Assembly: GCA_030549775.1 (NCBI GenBank)
Contig: CM060176.1
Coordinates: 102,400,254 to 102,464,253, forward strand
DNA from: Tamarix chinensis
Taxonomy: Eukaryota; Streptophyta; Magnoliopsida; Caryophyllales; Tamaricaceae
Length of the DNA stretch: 64,000 bases
Direction of reading: 5' to 3'
Shown here: positions 35,513 to 48,984 of the stretch, piece by piece
Layout of the letters: the number at the start of each line of letters is the position of its first letter
How positions within the stretch are numbered: position 1 is the first letter of the stretch
Program-made: the position numbers and the translations under genes
The notes under the pieces: model-generated
The model's input: the letters and a program-made list of their open reading frames with translations, nothing else
Databases searched by the model: none
What the model was told of the DNA's origin: nothing

Positions 35513-38500
35513 GGTTGCAAATAAGGTGGATTTTATCCTAAATCAGATGGATATATAAATGTATATAGAAGGATTAAACAAATACCCATCAAGTTCAAAT
35601 ACAAATACCAATTATGGATTTTCATATATGTATCTACCGATATATCTCTATACATACCTTCCTTCATTTACTTGATATAAAATTATTATTTTTAATCTTT
35701 ATTTATGTAACATATTAATACGTTTCTTAATATTATAACAGTAATTACATTAAAACCCTAACAATCTTATTAGATATAACTAAATCCAATGATCTTCAAT
35801 TTTTGATAAAAAAAAAGAGTCATTTGAATGAGTCCTAAGTATTTAACGCACACATAGTGCCTCACGAACACCGAACACAACTCTCATGATCTCATTCACT
35901 GAATCACTCTTCACTCGGTCCTCAATCCTCACTCACCCTGACTCAAAGCACCGAGCACGACTAATGCACAGTTTCTCTCCTCTCACAATCTCTTCAGACT
36001 AACAACCTTCAATTCACGTAGTTTTCATATTTATCGTTGATCATCCTTGTTTAGTCTATCGTCGCATCGTCTTGTTGCCTTCCTCAATTTCAGGTCACAT
36101 CATCTTTAGTTTGTCTTCATCTAATGCACAATGCCTCACGACTATCATTCACTAAATCAAATTCACTCGGCATTCATTCACTTAGCTTAGCAACTTGCGA
36201 CTCTACACTCTCTTCAGTCTTCGGTTCATGCCATTTTTGTCTTCATCGTTGCTCCTCATCCCCTGGCCCAATGTTTCGCGTTGCTTGATACTAAGTCGTT
36301 ATCCATCTTTAGCCGGTTATCGACCATTCATCTTTATCTTTGGTTGTTCGTCGACGATAAATGGCAACTTCTATTTTTTTCTTCTTTTTATTTCATTATA
36401 GTTAGCAACTTCTACAGATATATAACGTATGTATATTTTGCTCATGGTTTGATTTCCAGATCTATCATTTGATTTTCAGATCTATCAATTTTCAAAATTT
36501 TGATTCTCTCTTCATGCCATTGCTTTAGTCATCATCTTTGGTTGGTCGATAAGTTGTATTTTCTATTTTTTTCTTTTTCTGATTATAATTAATAAGTTCT
36601 ATATATATATATATATATATAGTGTGGTGTATATCTTTCTTATGGTTTGGTTTCCTGATCTATCATTTGATTTTCAGATCTTCATTTGATTTCCAGAGTT
36701 TAAACCCTCAAGATTTGTCATTTTCTATTTAACGGACATGTTAGTTCTATGCACTTGATTTTATGGGATGTGGTTTCTTTCTAATTTGATAAAAAATTTA
36801 TTTTGGGGACCCTTAAGGTAAGAAAGGAAGCCCATAGAGCGTATGTGTTTAACAAAATTACTTAAGGGAGTACATCTTTGTCAAATGATGTTATTATTGG
36901 GTATATTGATTGATGTTTATGTATAGATCTCAGTTGGCAAGATCGGTTGAACAAAAATGAACCCTTATTTGATACACATAAAGGCATGTATGTAAGTCAT
37001 AGATGTAAGTACTATCTAGAGCTAACAATTATGGTTGCTAAAAAATTAAGGTTTAGTGTCTATAGTGGAATAGGTATATTTAGGAGGTGTACCTATGGTA
37101 GAGGACAATGGTATGAAAATATTGCACTTAACTTCATGAAGAATGCTATGTCAGATGCAATTGTTTTTCTATGACGAGTTTGTGAGACCAAAGAACGTTT
37201 ACATGTTGTTATCTTGAGATTTAACATTAAATGGACATGTTTGTTTGTTTGTTTGTTTTTGTGGCATAACCGGTTAGAATCGTGCAAATTGTGGTGAAAT
37301 TAGATGATCTCTTCTAATAATTATTTTTTATTTGCCTCTTGATAACGCTTCTCATCTCAAGTTTAGAATTTGAGTTAGGGTATATACCCAATTAATGATG
37401 GGCATATGTTGATATAATCTCAAGATTGCTCAATGACATAATATTTTCTTATTTTAATTTCATATATCATGGTTAGGTTTCTTAATTGTGTATTAAATTA
37501 CTAATTTTATTGACTTTGTAATTTTATTTTCTTGTTCTGCAGCATTTGGGATTATTAATAAGTTTGATGGCATTAAGTAGCCAACCTAATATTGATTTAC
37601 AAACTCTATCACCACATTCTTTCAATGATTGGCCCACTCCTCGTATTGTCCTCAAACATACACATTTTTCTGTGATCATGCAAATGAGAAGTATTATTTT
37701 TCAAATCTCCGCTTAAACTCTTATTATAATATTTACAATTTCTTTTCTACACTGTAACACCCCAAAATTCACTATTTTTTTAAAAGTGGAAGAATTAAAA
37801 TAGAAATACTTAAAACTTGTGAATTTTGGGAATGTTACCGCCACACTTAGTACCAGATCGGTTCTCTCCGACCGTTCCAGTACCAAGTGCTAAGGCTAAG
37901 AAAAGATTTACATAAAACTCAAACCAACAGTTCATAAAAGAACTCAAAAGATCGTACATAAAAAATCAGAGTGCGCATAAATAATCATGAATCAAATAGA
38001 AATCAGAGTGCGAAATTAAAATTCTTCGGAAGAAATATTCTTACAATCGATAAAAGGTTTCCTTCAAATATTTAATACGAGGTAAAGGATCGAACATGAT
38101 AAATCTGATACAAGAAGAAATAATAGAAATAAATAAGATATGAAGAAGAGTGGATCCGGCCACACTACTCTCGAACATGAGCCAAAACATGCTCAACACT
38201 CAGCCCCGGCTGATATCTCACCCACCTACACAAAGTCAGAAGGGCATACTATTCGTGGGAATGAGCAGCACCCATGAAAAGGGTGATCAGTACGCTACGT
38301 ACTAAGTAAGGTAACCAAGCACCAAGGCCAACACATAATCACATAAAATAATACAGGATAACAAGAGATCATAGAGACTAGCACCATAACATACAGGCAT
38401 ACGATCATTCAGGTAAAAGTACAAAGGCCCAATTATAGTCTGGATTAATTACTTAATTAATCTCTTATCATAAATCATTCACACCATACCTTTTATCAAA

Positions 38501-38514
38501 TCCATGTAAGTACA

Positions 38515-38880
38515 GGAACACCCCACTATTATTGCCGGTGGGCCGGTCACTTGCGGGACAAAGTCCACACCACTATTATTCGCCAGTGGATTGGTCACTT
38601 GCGGGACAAAGTCCACACCACTATTCCTGACCTGTGGATCGGTCTGGTTCCTGCTCACATGTTGTTCCACTGTAAGTAATTAGTATCTTTTCAGCATTTG
38701 TAACTCTGGTTTGTTTTTATTGAGCTCGAGTCACCCTACTATTATTGCCGGTGGGACGGAAACGCACAAGTACAAAGCCTGACCACTATTATTACCGGTG
38801 GATCGGTTACACATAGGACATCATGTCCTAACCACTATTTCTGACCGGTAGATCGGTCTAGACCCGACTCAATATCTTCC
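38515..38880 (+). repeat. ~54-bp minisatellite in the LTR
   Basis: Repeated ACCACTATTATTGCCGGTGGRYCGGTCAC with GGGACAAAGTCC spacers. Each unit contains a GCCGGTGGRCCGGT-like imperfect inverted motif. The reverse-oriented LTRs show the complementary array. Confidence 0.85.
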
Positions 38881-38984
38881 ACTTTAAGTAATTAGTGTCT
38901 TAAATATTTTATTCAAAGGCTTTCACCATGGACATGCACGAATAATAAATCATAAATTCCATATTCATCATCATACTTACACTT

Positions 38985-40030
38985 TAATCACCACATACAT
39001 ATGATAACACAAAAAACCCTAATCAGCCACACCAAACCCTAATTAACCACAACAACCCATAGTTAATCATTCCAAACCCTAATTCAGTCTCCTCCGTACC
39101 CTTAATTTGCTCCACATGCTATTTTTCATCCCAAGTGCTCAAACACCCAAATAACACTTGCATTACCTTCCTTACATCCCAAATTAACTTTCCACACATA
39201 AATTTCATACCCATGTAGACATTAATCTCCCCACGCAAACCTTCGAACCTTTTTCATGCAAACCCTAAAATTCCACGTGAAACCCTAAATTCAACCATGC
39301 AAACCCTAATGCTGCCATTCAACCATCAATGCCACCATGTAAACCCTAATACCACCATACAACTATAAATACCACCATATAAACCCTAATACCACCATAC
39401 AATTATAAATAGCACCATACAAACCATGATTCCATCATACAAAACCCTAAATTCAATCCACACAAAACCAAAGATTCACCCATACCAAACCTGAATTCAA
39501 ACCATATAAAACCCAAAGATTTGTCCATACCAAACCCTAAATTCAATCCATACCAACCAAATATTCATCCTTACCAAACCCTAGATTCAAATCACATAAA
39601 ATCGAAGATTCATCCTTACCTTACCATTGATTAGATTCTCCCATTCATAACCACAAATTAGATTTTTCCATATAAGACCATAAGTTAGATTCTCCCACAT
39701 AAAATCATAAATTAGCATCTCCCAAGCAAAACCATAAATTGGATTCCCCCAAACAAATCATAAATTAGATTCTCCCAATCAAATCATAAATTAAATTCTC
39801 CCAAACAAACCATAAATTCGATTTTCCCATGTAACATCATAAATTAGATTCTCCCAATTAACATCATAAATTAGATTCTCCCAAACACACCATAAATTCG
39901 ATTCTCCCATATAACATCATAAATTAGATTCTCCTAAATAAAACCATATATTATATTCTTCGCATACAACCATAAATTATATTCTTCCACATAAAACCAT
40001 ACATTAGATTATTCCTTATAAAACCATAAA
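38985..40030 (+). repeat. AAACCCTAA-rich and ~24-bp CATAAATTAGATTCTCCCA minisatellites
   Basis: First half (about 39000-39600): irregular repeats of AAACCCTAAWTYMA...CCATAC, in which the plant telomere-type word CCCTAAA recurs by chance or descent. Second half (39640-40030): about sixteen units of ACCATAAATTAGATTCTCCCA plus a variable 3-8-bp tail. No tandem perfect telomere repeat is present. Confidence 0.9.
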
Positions 40031-40658
40031 ATCAGGTCAACTCACTTCCCTTAGTCAACTTCTTTCCCCATCCTCCTTTTTCATCATTTCTCCCACACAA
40101 ACCACATCGACATCCTCTCATGCATGTCTTATAGGGTCACAACACATATCGTCACATACATATAGTACACATGCCATACAACAACATACTTCAATTCCAT
40201 GTCATACCACATACGAAATAATTAAAAATGATAAATATAGAATACATAGCATATGAAGCACATAATGCATATAAGCACATAAAAAGGCCTTAGCACCCCT
40301 TAACTAAAACGACACCGGTCTTGGAGCACGCTCCTATGCCTCCTTAGGGCTTTGACTGGTCTCACCTATTATGAGGGAAAAGCTAAAATTAGACTCCCTC
40401 CTATCAAAATAATATTAAACACTAACTTAATATAAGACTAGGCTTTGATAAAATATTAAAATGATAATAGCAAAATTACCAAAAATAATATCGATATTAA
40501 TAATAATAAGGTTAATAAAAACTGTAACAATAATAATAAGAAGGACGTTACTCAAAAACATAGTAAAATAAGGGCTTCATCCCTTTTACTAAAATAATAA
40601 TACTAACAATAATATTAGTAAATTAAATAACCAAATTTAGTAATAATAATAGTGATGA

Positions 40659-40659
<1 letters not shown>

Positions 40660-40696
<37 letters not shown>

Positions 40697-40911
40697 ATTA
40701 TTAGAAAAACTAATGTTAAAATATTTGTATTAATAATAATGGAATAAGAATAATGGAAATTTGAAATAGGAATGATAATAATAATTATACTTATAACATT
40801 TTAATATTAATAATAGTAAATAAAGAAATAATAAGAAGAAGAAGAATAAAATCGAATTAAAATACAATAGGCTTCAGCCCTCAACATAAATAATAATAAA
40901 AACATTAATAC

Positions 40912-40949
<38 letters not shown>

Positions 40950-40950
40950 T
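40660..40950. repeat. (TAA)n microsatellites
   Basis: Uninterrupted TAA runs at about 40660-40695 and 40912-40948, within a TAA-rich stretch of the LTR (40410-41000). Confidence 0.95.
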
Positions 40951-43017
40951 ATATTAAAAATATAAATATTAAGAATAATAATAATAATAGTATTTATATG
41001 TAAATAATTGAAATAAAATAATTTAAGGGTTATAAAAATAGGGAAAATATCTGAGAGGGTCTAGGGTTCAACCATAGGCTGGTGGGGATAGGCAGCACCG
41101 GCGGTGGTTCACGGAGGCGGTGGCGGTGGCCGGAAAAAGAAAAGAAAGAGGGGAAAGTTGCATGCTGGGAATGAGATAGGGAGAATTAAGATGGGATCTG
41201 GGGTGTCTTGAGTTGCCCAGAAGGAGAGGGACAGAATGAGGGTGACGGCGCACGACGGCGATGGTGGTGGCCGAATGGAGGAGAAGAAGAGAGAGAGAGA
41301 GGAGGAGAGGGAGGAAGAGGAAAATAAAGGTATGGGGAGATAGAGGAGGGTCTGTAGAAGATTTTGGAAGGTGAAAGAAGAGGAGGAAGTGGCGGAATAG
41401 GTGGCTAAGGGCGGCGCAAAGGGTGGCGGAGGTGGAAGAAAAGGCTGTTTGGGAAGGCAAATTTGCACACCTCGTTCGGCTTGTGAAGGAAGAATCGAAG
41501 GGTGAGGGAGGTTTGGTTAGCTAGAGAAAGGTTCAAGGAAGAGTTTGGTGGCCAGGGATGGCGGCGAAGTTGGCCGGAGGCGGCGGGCGAAGCGTCTAAA
41601 GGAGTGGTGGCGACAAGATAGGTTTTCTGGGTTAGGAAGTCAAAAACTCGAAATAGGGAGGATGATGGGGGTATTTATAGAGTTAGAGGAGAGGTTAGGG
41701 TTATGTGGTTCGGTGAGTAGATAATGCAGTAGGGTTCGGGCTTACCGGCGGCGAGGGTGACCGGTGGGAGTGAGTTTCGGGTATGGATTGGCGGCGCAGA
41801 AAAAGAAGGAAAACGCACGAGAATAGGGGAGATTTAGTTGGGTAAAAAGGTCGATGGTCATCAGGGGAGAGAGAGGAGCGAAACGCCCGATCAATGGCAG
41901 CGAAAAACCAGGGCACAGGGGCGACGGTAATGGCGCAGGTCGGTGGCGTCGATAGCAGGTGCGAAGGGAGAAGAAGATGGGGGAGGAAAGCCAGGCGGTT
42001 CGGGAAAAAGAGAAGAAAGGAAAGGGAGGCAGACCGAGCGATCGGGCGCGGGTTAAGCTTATTAAATAAAGCGATGAGTTTTAGTGACATTAAGCATAAA
42101 ACACGGCGTGGCGGAGTCAAGGGAAGGGGCCGCGGGGCTGGGCCGCACCAAAGGAAAGGAAAAAGGAGAAGTGGGCTGCGGGAGAGGCAGCCCAAACGGG
42201 GAAAAGGGGAGGAAAAAGAAAAAGAAAAGAAGAAAGAAAAAGAAAGAAAGAAAGAAAAGGAAAAAGGAAAAAGGAAAAAATAATTATTTATGGTATTTAA
42301 ATTAATTAAAATATTTGGGATATTTAAAAATAATAATGTTTAAATAAAATAATATTTAAATCCCTTTTTAGGCTAAATTAGGATTTTTAAAAGATTTTCC
42401 ATAAATTCCATTTTAATTAGCAAAACACCCTAAATTTCTCTAATTAAATTATTTATAAAATTAATATTATTTTGAAAATATTTTCTCCCTATTATTTTAA
42501 ATAAAATAATTTGTTTAATTAATTTCTAAAATAAAATCCTTAATTAGCTAAAATACCCAAATTCCTCCTAATTAAAATACTTATAAATCTCTTCTTGATT
42601 TTCCCTAATTAAATATCCTTTTATTTTAATAAAAATAATTTATTTAAATACTTTTTTTCTAATAAAACATCATTTAAATATAATTTATAAAATTAGAAAT
42701 TTTCGGGGCATTTCATACACACCATTAATTTATGTCAGCTTTAAATGTTTCCTAACAACTAAAGTCTTCTTTATTTGTTTATCCACTAAAGAAAATGTAT
42801 ACACTTCTTTTAGCTCATCATTGGTTGATGGTTCACTAGGTGAGTATCCACTTTGTATAATTGAACATGGAGGCTTTAGAAGATATTTGATGACTCTTCA
42901 ACCATCCTCTAAAATTATTTCAAGGAAGACTTTGTGAAGTGATATTTTTGAGTTGTTTGATTATATAAAAAATATTGTTGTTGTTGAGTAGTAACAAGAG
43001 TCGAGTTTCAATCAGAG

Positions 43018-44800
43018 TAGATGTGTAGACATCTTATAATAAAAAGAAGGGTTTCGTGGCAATCACCATTCACTGGATTGATAGTTATTGGATCTTACAA
43101 AGTTGAATAATCAAGTATAATTAATTCATATTCATCTATAGTTTCAATATGTTAATATCATGTAATTATATATAGTTATTTGTGCTATTTGTTGAATCAT
43201 TATTTTTTAAGTTTTATCTATGTTCTAAGTTCGCATAAATTTGAGGTTCTATATGATATCTTGGTAAATTGTTTGATGGAATAAAATATTGATACAAAAC
43301 TTATTACATCGACTGTTTATAATTGTACAACCAATGACGCTTTGATTGAAGATTTGAAAAATAGATTAGAGTCAAAGTATTTTTCATTGTGTGGGTAATA
43401 TTTTCATATGTGTTAGGTTTTCCATGTGCTTAATATTATTGTTGGTTGTGGCATTGAAATCATTCAAAAAGCTATTGAGAACATATCTGAGAGTATGATA
43501 TAGTGGAAAGCCACACCGTAAAGGCTTAAAAAGTTTATGGAGGTTTCTCATAGAAAAAGAAATTCCATATAGTAGAGCATTGATGCATAATTGTAGGATA
43601 AGATGGAATTATATATTTTTTTATGCTTGATTTTGCTCTAACTTATAAATATGTGTTTGTTCATTTAGCATGGTTGGAGTCTAATTTAAATGTTGTCCTA
43701 CAAGGGATGAATGAGATTTGGCTCGATCTATATGTGCGAGATTATCATTATTATTTTTTATGTTACTTTGATGTTTTTGAGAATAAATATCGTACTACCA
43801 ATTTATACTTTTCCAAGGTTTGTGAGGTTATAATTTATTTGATTGAATGAACTCGTGATCAAGATAAAATTATTAGAGGCATGACAACTAAATTATTAGG
43901 AAAAATTGACAAATATTGGAGTGTGATTCATGGAATAATGGTTGTGGCAACTATTTTGGATCCAAGATATAAAATGAAGTTGTTAAAGTGTTATTATTCA
44001 ATCATTTATAGGATTACCTGTGGTGAAGAGATAGATGATGTTTATAAAAATATGTTATGGATTATATTGTGAATATGAGGAGAAGTATAAGCATATGGAG
44101 ACTAATTCATCAACTTTGCATGATTTCAGTGGTAGTAGTCAAAGTTGTGATTCAAGTGTTGGTAGTGTGACTTTGGGTTCTAGAGTTTATCTTATACTCC
44201 ATTATAACCAATGGTTGGTGAACTAAGGTATGTCTAGTGCACTACAAAAGACTGAGTTAGATTATTATTTAGAGGAGCATGTGATTCCATAAATGAACAA
44301 CTTTGATGTTTTATCATAGTAAAAGATAAATTCCAAGTATCCAAATTTTTAAGGAATGGCTAGAGACATACTTGTCATACTCTTTTGGCCTCCACCACAG
44401 CCAAGCCCCATCACCAACTCCACTCCTGCCCTTCCTTCTTAATCCCCATTAGCTCAGCCAAGCTCCACCACTCGCCACTTCATTTGAACACTACCTCTTC
44501 ACAACCCCATTCTCCACCTAACACATACCCCTCGTTCAGATCCCACATGTTAATTTCTCACTCAACTAAAACTCTAACCATAATCACCTACATCACCACC
44601 CATTAACTCTCTTACTTTTTCCAATCACTCCCATCACTCCTCTTATTTATATCCAACCCTCCCATCATATTTTACCTATTTCTATAGTTTCTTCTTAGTC
44701 AAATTTTAGTACAAGTGGGAGATTTATAAGTTCTCATTACAACTAATTAAACTCAAAGACTCTAGAAGCATTAATGTGCTGTAAATATTAGCTTTGGGTT
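43018..44800 (+). pseudogene. hAT transposase remnant (heavily decayed), with an LTR fragment in its last exon
   Basis: Plus-strand pieces in family order: TSYNKKKGFVAITIHWIDSYW (core start, near 43025), ALIEDLKNRLESKYFSL and FHVLNIIVGCG (43330-43450), RTTNLYFSKVCEV, IDKYW and ATILDPRYK (43790-43990), ELDYYLEEHVIP and MARDILVI (44250-44378), and after a 316-bp interruption SNFSTSGRF ... LEALMCC (44697-44770), which is the dimerisation-domain end. Stops and frameshifts are frequent, more so than in the copy at 15454, so this one is older. It is inactive. Confidence 0.87.
44381..44696 (-). mobile_element. LTR fragment inserted in the hAT remnant
   Basis: Pyrimidine-rich stretch separating two halves of the hAT dimerisation domain. 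It resembles the corresponding part of the reverse LTR near 50340-50480 (ATTAACT...CTCTTAC...CCAATCACTCCCATCAC). It has no LTR ends. The sequence ends ...TTTCTTCTTAG directly before coding resumes, so an intron is the alternative reading. Confidence 0.5.
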
Positions 44801-45735
44801 ACTATAAGGGATTAAGGTAATATTTAATTTTATACCTTTGATGTTTAAATAATCATAATATATCTATTTTTGTATTTTTTTAATTCTAATGTTCTAATTT
44901 TATGTTTTTGTTAGATAATGATTATATTATGGGCTCAACTTATCATAGTTCAGCCTTGCAAAATGAAGAATGACTCTAATGTTAATAAGTGCAAGGTAAA
45001 TCTTGTTCTTAATACTATTAGTGATTAAAATATTTAATAATACTTAATTATTTTAAATATTTATGTATTTTTATTTATGTGTTAGATGGATGCATAAGAT
45101 ATGGATGTCGGAGATGGATAAATTAATTATTGATTCATGTGGGAAAATTTTATTATTTAATTAGTTTTTTATTCACAATACTATTTAATTTTACTAAATT
45201 AGCTATGTTTAGCTACTATTTATTATATATTATTTTTATGGTGATTTTTACAGGATTTCATGGGATGCAAACAAATTATGTGGAATTTGTGTAGCTCAAG
45301 ACAAACAACTTCTTCTCAATATTTATTTTTAGCTAGATGGACTTATATTATTATTTTGTTGTAGTTATTTATTTCAGTTTTAAGTGTGGAAGTATTATAT
45401 TTGTATAGACAAATATTATCAACTTTGGTTTTCTTGAGCCAAACTTATATTATTGTTGCTTATTTGGTAGTTTGGTGAATAGTAAAATTGATAATGAACT
45501 TGCACTTTGAAATTTTGATCTTACGAAAGTAGGTTGAAAATTTGTTCTTATTAGAACGTCTTGTTGAAATGAAAGGTTGTTTGATTGTAATGAGTAAAGG
45601 TATATTGTTTGATTGAAAGTGTAGATTTTGATACAGATACATTAACAAATATCCATTTAGGTATAGATATAGATTTGCATATAAAATACTTATTGGGTAT
45701 GGTATGGAGGTACTCCTAAATGTGACAACCACGTT

Positions 45736-47720
45736 ATCTGTAAAAGGTTGATGATTATGTAGCATGATAATCGGATGATCACAACAATAGCTATTGTTGT
45801 TATAGATAGACTTAAAATGCTTAGCATGTTTTTACCATTTTTAAATTTTTTCACTATACAATAAAAAAAGAAGTAAATTTCATAAATTTTATATCCTAAA
45901 ACATTTCCATAATTTAAAAAAGATCTAAGCATATTACTATAGTTCTATAAGCACCAATATAGGTATACTAGTTTTTTAAGAATAATCAATAATCATATCT
46001 TAATATATTTCTATAGTTGCAAAGATAAAATAGACATGATTTTGTAATTGCTCAAGATATCAATAATAGATGATAACATGATAAGCATTATATAAGAAGG
46101 CAAAACAAGTACTTAGGTTGTGTTAAAACTTAGAACACCCTTTTACTATGTTACATAAAATCCATATAATGTTGTCCACATATTATAAATTTAGTCTAAC
46201 ATGGTATGCATGTCTATATAAGTAAGCATAACAAAAAAAATTAATAGCTTTTTTTCATTTAGTAAGATATAAGTTTTTTTTAAAAGAAAACATAATTTAG
46301 TACAATATAAGATTAAAAGTTACCTTAGTGCATTTTTAGTATTATACATGTCAAAAAACCCACGTACAAACTGAGCATTCAAGTGCATGCTAGGAAAAGG
46401 AGGAAATAAAATATGTTAGTTCACAAAGGTTAAAATCAAAATATAAGAATAAAAAATAACATTAATACTCAAGACCCAAAAGTAAAACACGTAATCCTTG
46501 AAAACTCAAGTTACACATTGTTGTTAGTTTCTTACACAATAAAAACTAACTATTTAGTGTCAAGACCAATAAAAAATATAAGTTAAATATATAAATATAA
46601 ATGACCATCTTATTTTGAAAACACTTGGCACCTAAAGAAATTTCTATGTTCGATAAATTATTAAGAAAATATTAACATAAAAAATTTTTAACCTTTTAAT
46701 CCTTTGTAAAAAAAATATATAAAAAAATTATACTATATAATTAAGTGAATACATCTAATTGTCAAATCGGATCAACAAGGTAACCAAATCCCAAAAGAAA
46801 TGCAAACAACTCAATAAGTTTCACCAATTCGTAAGAAAATATTTGAAAAGGAGATCTAAAACAATGAAAATACTCTCATATATGTCAGAGTATTTAGCTA
46901 TGGATGCAATTGATTTGAGATGATATTTAAAATCTCTTTGTTAAATATATAGAACCAGATAGTATCGTAATTTGCAACAATACTAACACGTTTGATTTTT
47001 ATAAAGATTAGAATCCAACATCAAAATTTATGATAGCTTATTTGAATAGAGTTAGACAATCCAAATATGAACGATTTCAAAGTCAACATAGAAAAGTAGA
47101 AGGAAATATGAGATATATGGGGAAATTTTAAGAAGGATAGTGATTTATAAGTCTCTACTTGGGAACAGATATATGTATAAGGGTAATAGTGTTGGTGTTC
47201 ATGAGCATAAAAAGAAGAAAAATAGAAGTTGAGAAGAGGCAATTTGTATTATATACACCTAGTATCCACATTAACAAAAATAGGTGTCGGATGGAGCACA
47301 TAAAGGAGAGAAAAATTCATGTTTTAATAAATTTTGTAAAGCCAAAATTTCCCCCCTTTTCCTTTATCCTTTCTTCTGAACTTCTTCATCCCCTTTCCCT
47401 TTTACATACTATTCACATAAAGCTCAACAAAAACCAAAAAAAAACTGTCTCAAAACAAACAAAAATCACATGACTCATTTTCTTCAGTTCCATGGTCCAC
47501 CAATCTTGTTGACAAAAGAAGCAAAACTAACACTAAAAAGTAAAAGTAACTCATAATTTTGGTATTTAGGGTTTTAATCTCCAATTTTTGATATATAGTA
47601 TGTAATTGTCTATGAACATATTGTTAACATCTTCCATTTTCTTCTATGCATGTCTATTATACAAAAATTAATTTTGTTCAACTATACATATTTCATAAAA
47701 AATAATTTAATTCAACTATA
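45736..47720. other. AT-rich stretch, nothing recognised
   Basis: No repeat shared with the rest of the window, no coding signal beyond short chance frames, and no RNA gene seen. Confidence 0.5.
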
Positions 47721-47727
47721 CATAATT

Positions 47728-47882
47728 CATCATCATTATCATCATCATCATCTTCTTCTTCTTCATCATCATCATCATCATCTTCTTCTTCTTCTTCTTC
47801 TTCTTCTTCTTCTTCTTCTTCTTCTTCTTCTTCTTCTTCTTCTTCTTCTTCTTCTTCTTCTTCTTCTTCTTCTTCTTCTTCT
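47728..47882. repeat. (CAT)n(CTT)n microsatellite
   Basis: CAT/ATC repeats followed by about 35 uninterrupted CTT units (GAA on the other strand). It produces artificial poly-Leu and poly-Glu open frames that should not be annotated as genes. Confidence 0.98.
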
Positions 47883-47989
47883 AATTCAACCACATAAATC
47901 TTCATTATCGATATACATAATTCTTTGTTGTCAACTAACATAATTTATGTACACTTAGTGATTAAAGACACTGAACAAAATATAGAAAT

Positions 47990-48980
47990 TGAAAAACCTT
48001 GCCAAGGAAAATTTTAGGCAAAGTTTTGTGGAAAGATGGAGACAGATTTGAGAAAAGTTGCAATACTTCTAAAAGATGCTCACCTGCTAATATAAACATA
48101 CGTTTAGCAACTAAAATGATTATACTTGAAGTAAAACTAATTAATATGCCCTTTCCATTCTTGACTCATGTTTCTAATCGCAAAAAATTGAACACTTCTA
48201 CATGACATGCTTCAATTTCAAGTGAGATGTTATTCAAATCACTAATAACTTTACCTTAAAAGTATCAATCAAATCCAAATATGGGCCATCCTTCAAAATC
48301 CTAGTAAGATCATTATCATGAGCTACTCTATAAAGTTTTCTAAAACCTAATACTAATATGTATTCTCTTCTTAGTGTGCCTCCTTAAATAAATGGGTTTT
48401 TGATGTTGAAAATCATAAAGCTAAACAACTAGAGGCTATATGCAAGAAGGACATAAAGTTGATTAGAATGAAATCGCAAGCTGAAACAATAAAGACCTAT
48501 TATTGCATTTATTGTATGAGGCAAATGGAAATGTTCATGGGATATGGTTAAAATTAAGAGTGCGGCATGGAAAAAGATAACCCATAATGTGTAAGTGCCA
48601 GAGACTACATTACCAATGATAACTTCACATAATGTCATAATGTCACCACTTAGTCTATAATTTAATGTAGGAACAAATCATGAAGAAGCAAAAATGTCAT
48701 TATTATGCCAAAAATCATAACACATGACATCAATCTTGATGGGGAGGAGGTCCTCAAGAATATCAAGGAGTGGGAAAAACACAATCTAAAACCACACAAG
48801 ATATCTTTGTTATTAAAAAAAACTCTACAAGTAAAATTTTTATGATTGTTATAAGTGTCCCCACTTATCGAAACTATTAGTGGCCATTATATATAATCCA
48901 TGTTCTCCCATTGTCCTTTTTGTCTCTGTGTTATCCTCTCTTTTTTAATAACTTTAAATTTTAATAAACATAATAACAAT
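47990..48980. other. No gene recognised
   Basis: Some short coding-like runs on the minus strand (for example LYRVAHDNDLTRILKDG near 48330) might be a decayed gene, but I cannot place them in a family. Confidence 0.3.
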
Positions 48981-48984
48981 ATAA

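Larger units (their letters stand above)
37753..42715 (+). mobile_element. Solo LTR (4,963 bp), TSD TACAC
   Basis: Starts TGTAACACCCCAAAATTC and ends AAATTTTCGGGGCATTTCA, so it has TG...CA termini. Perfect 5-bp duplications TACAC flank it (37748-37752 and 42716-42720). Inside, in order: the GTACGCTACGTACTAAGTAAGG site, a ~54-bp minisatellite (38515-38880), AAACCCTAA-rich repeats, a ~24-bp minisatellite (39640-40030), TAA microsatellites, and a GC-rich zone (41060-42190). The GC-rich zone's open frames are low-complexity and unlikely to be coding. No gag-pol. It is the best-preserved member of the family here. Confidence 0.93.
35513..45735 (+). mobile_element. Decayed hAT element containing a solo LTR (boundaries tentative)
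   Basis: It holds a degenerate hAT transposase (43018-44800). Candidate ends are TAAGGTTGCAAATAAGG (35513) and, inward from the right, TAACGTGGTTGTCACATTTAGG (45735), which share GGTTG...CA and are followed by ATGGATAT/GGTATAG-type subterminal motifs on both sides. A pyrimidine-rich leader-like zone lies at 35860-36720, as in the hAT element at 10962. No matching 8-bp target duplication was found, so the limits could be off by tens of bases or more. Confidence 0.5.

Noticed and set aside
36947..37287. 75-codon plus-strand frame in the decayed hAT element
   Set aside because: No recognisable hAT domain or conserved motif; length is expected by chance.
39000..39600. Interstitial telomere array
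   Set aside because: CCCTAAA words are irregularly spaced within longer units; there is no head-to-tail heptamer array.
41068..42305. Pro/Leu-rich frames (minus) and Lys/Arg/Glu-rich frames (plus) up to 164 codons
   Set aside because: GC- and purine-rich low-complexity part of a solo LTR, with frames open on both strands at once.
47650..47943. Poly-Leu and poly-Glu proteins
   Set aside because: Pure translations of the CTT/GAA microsatellite.
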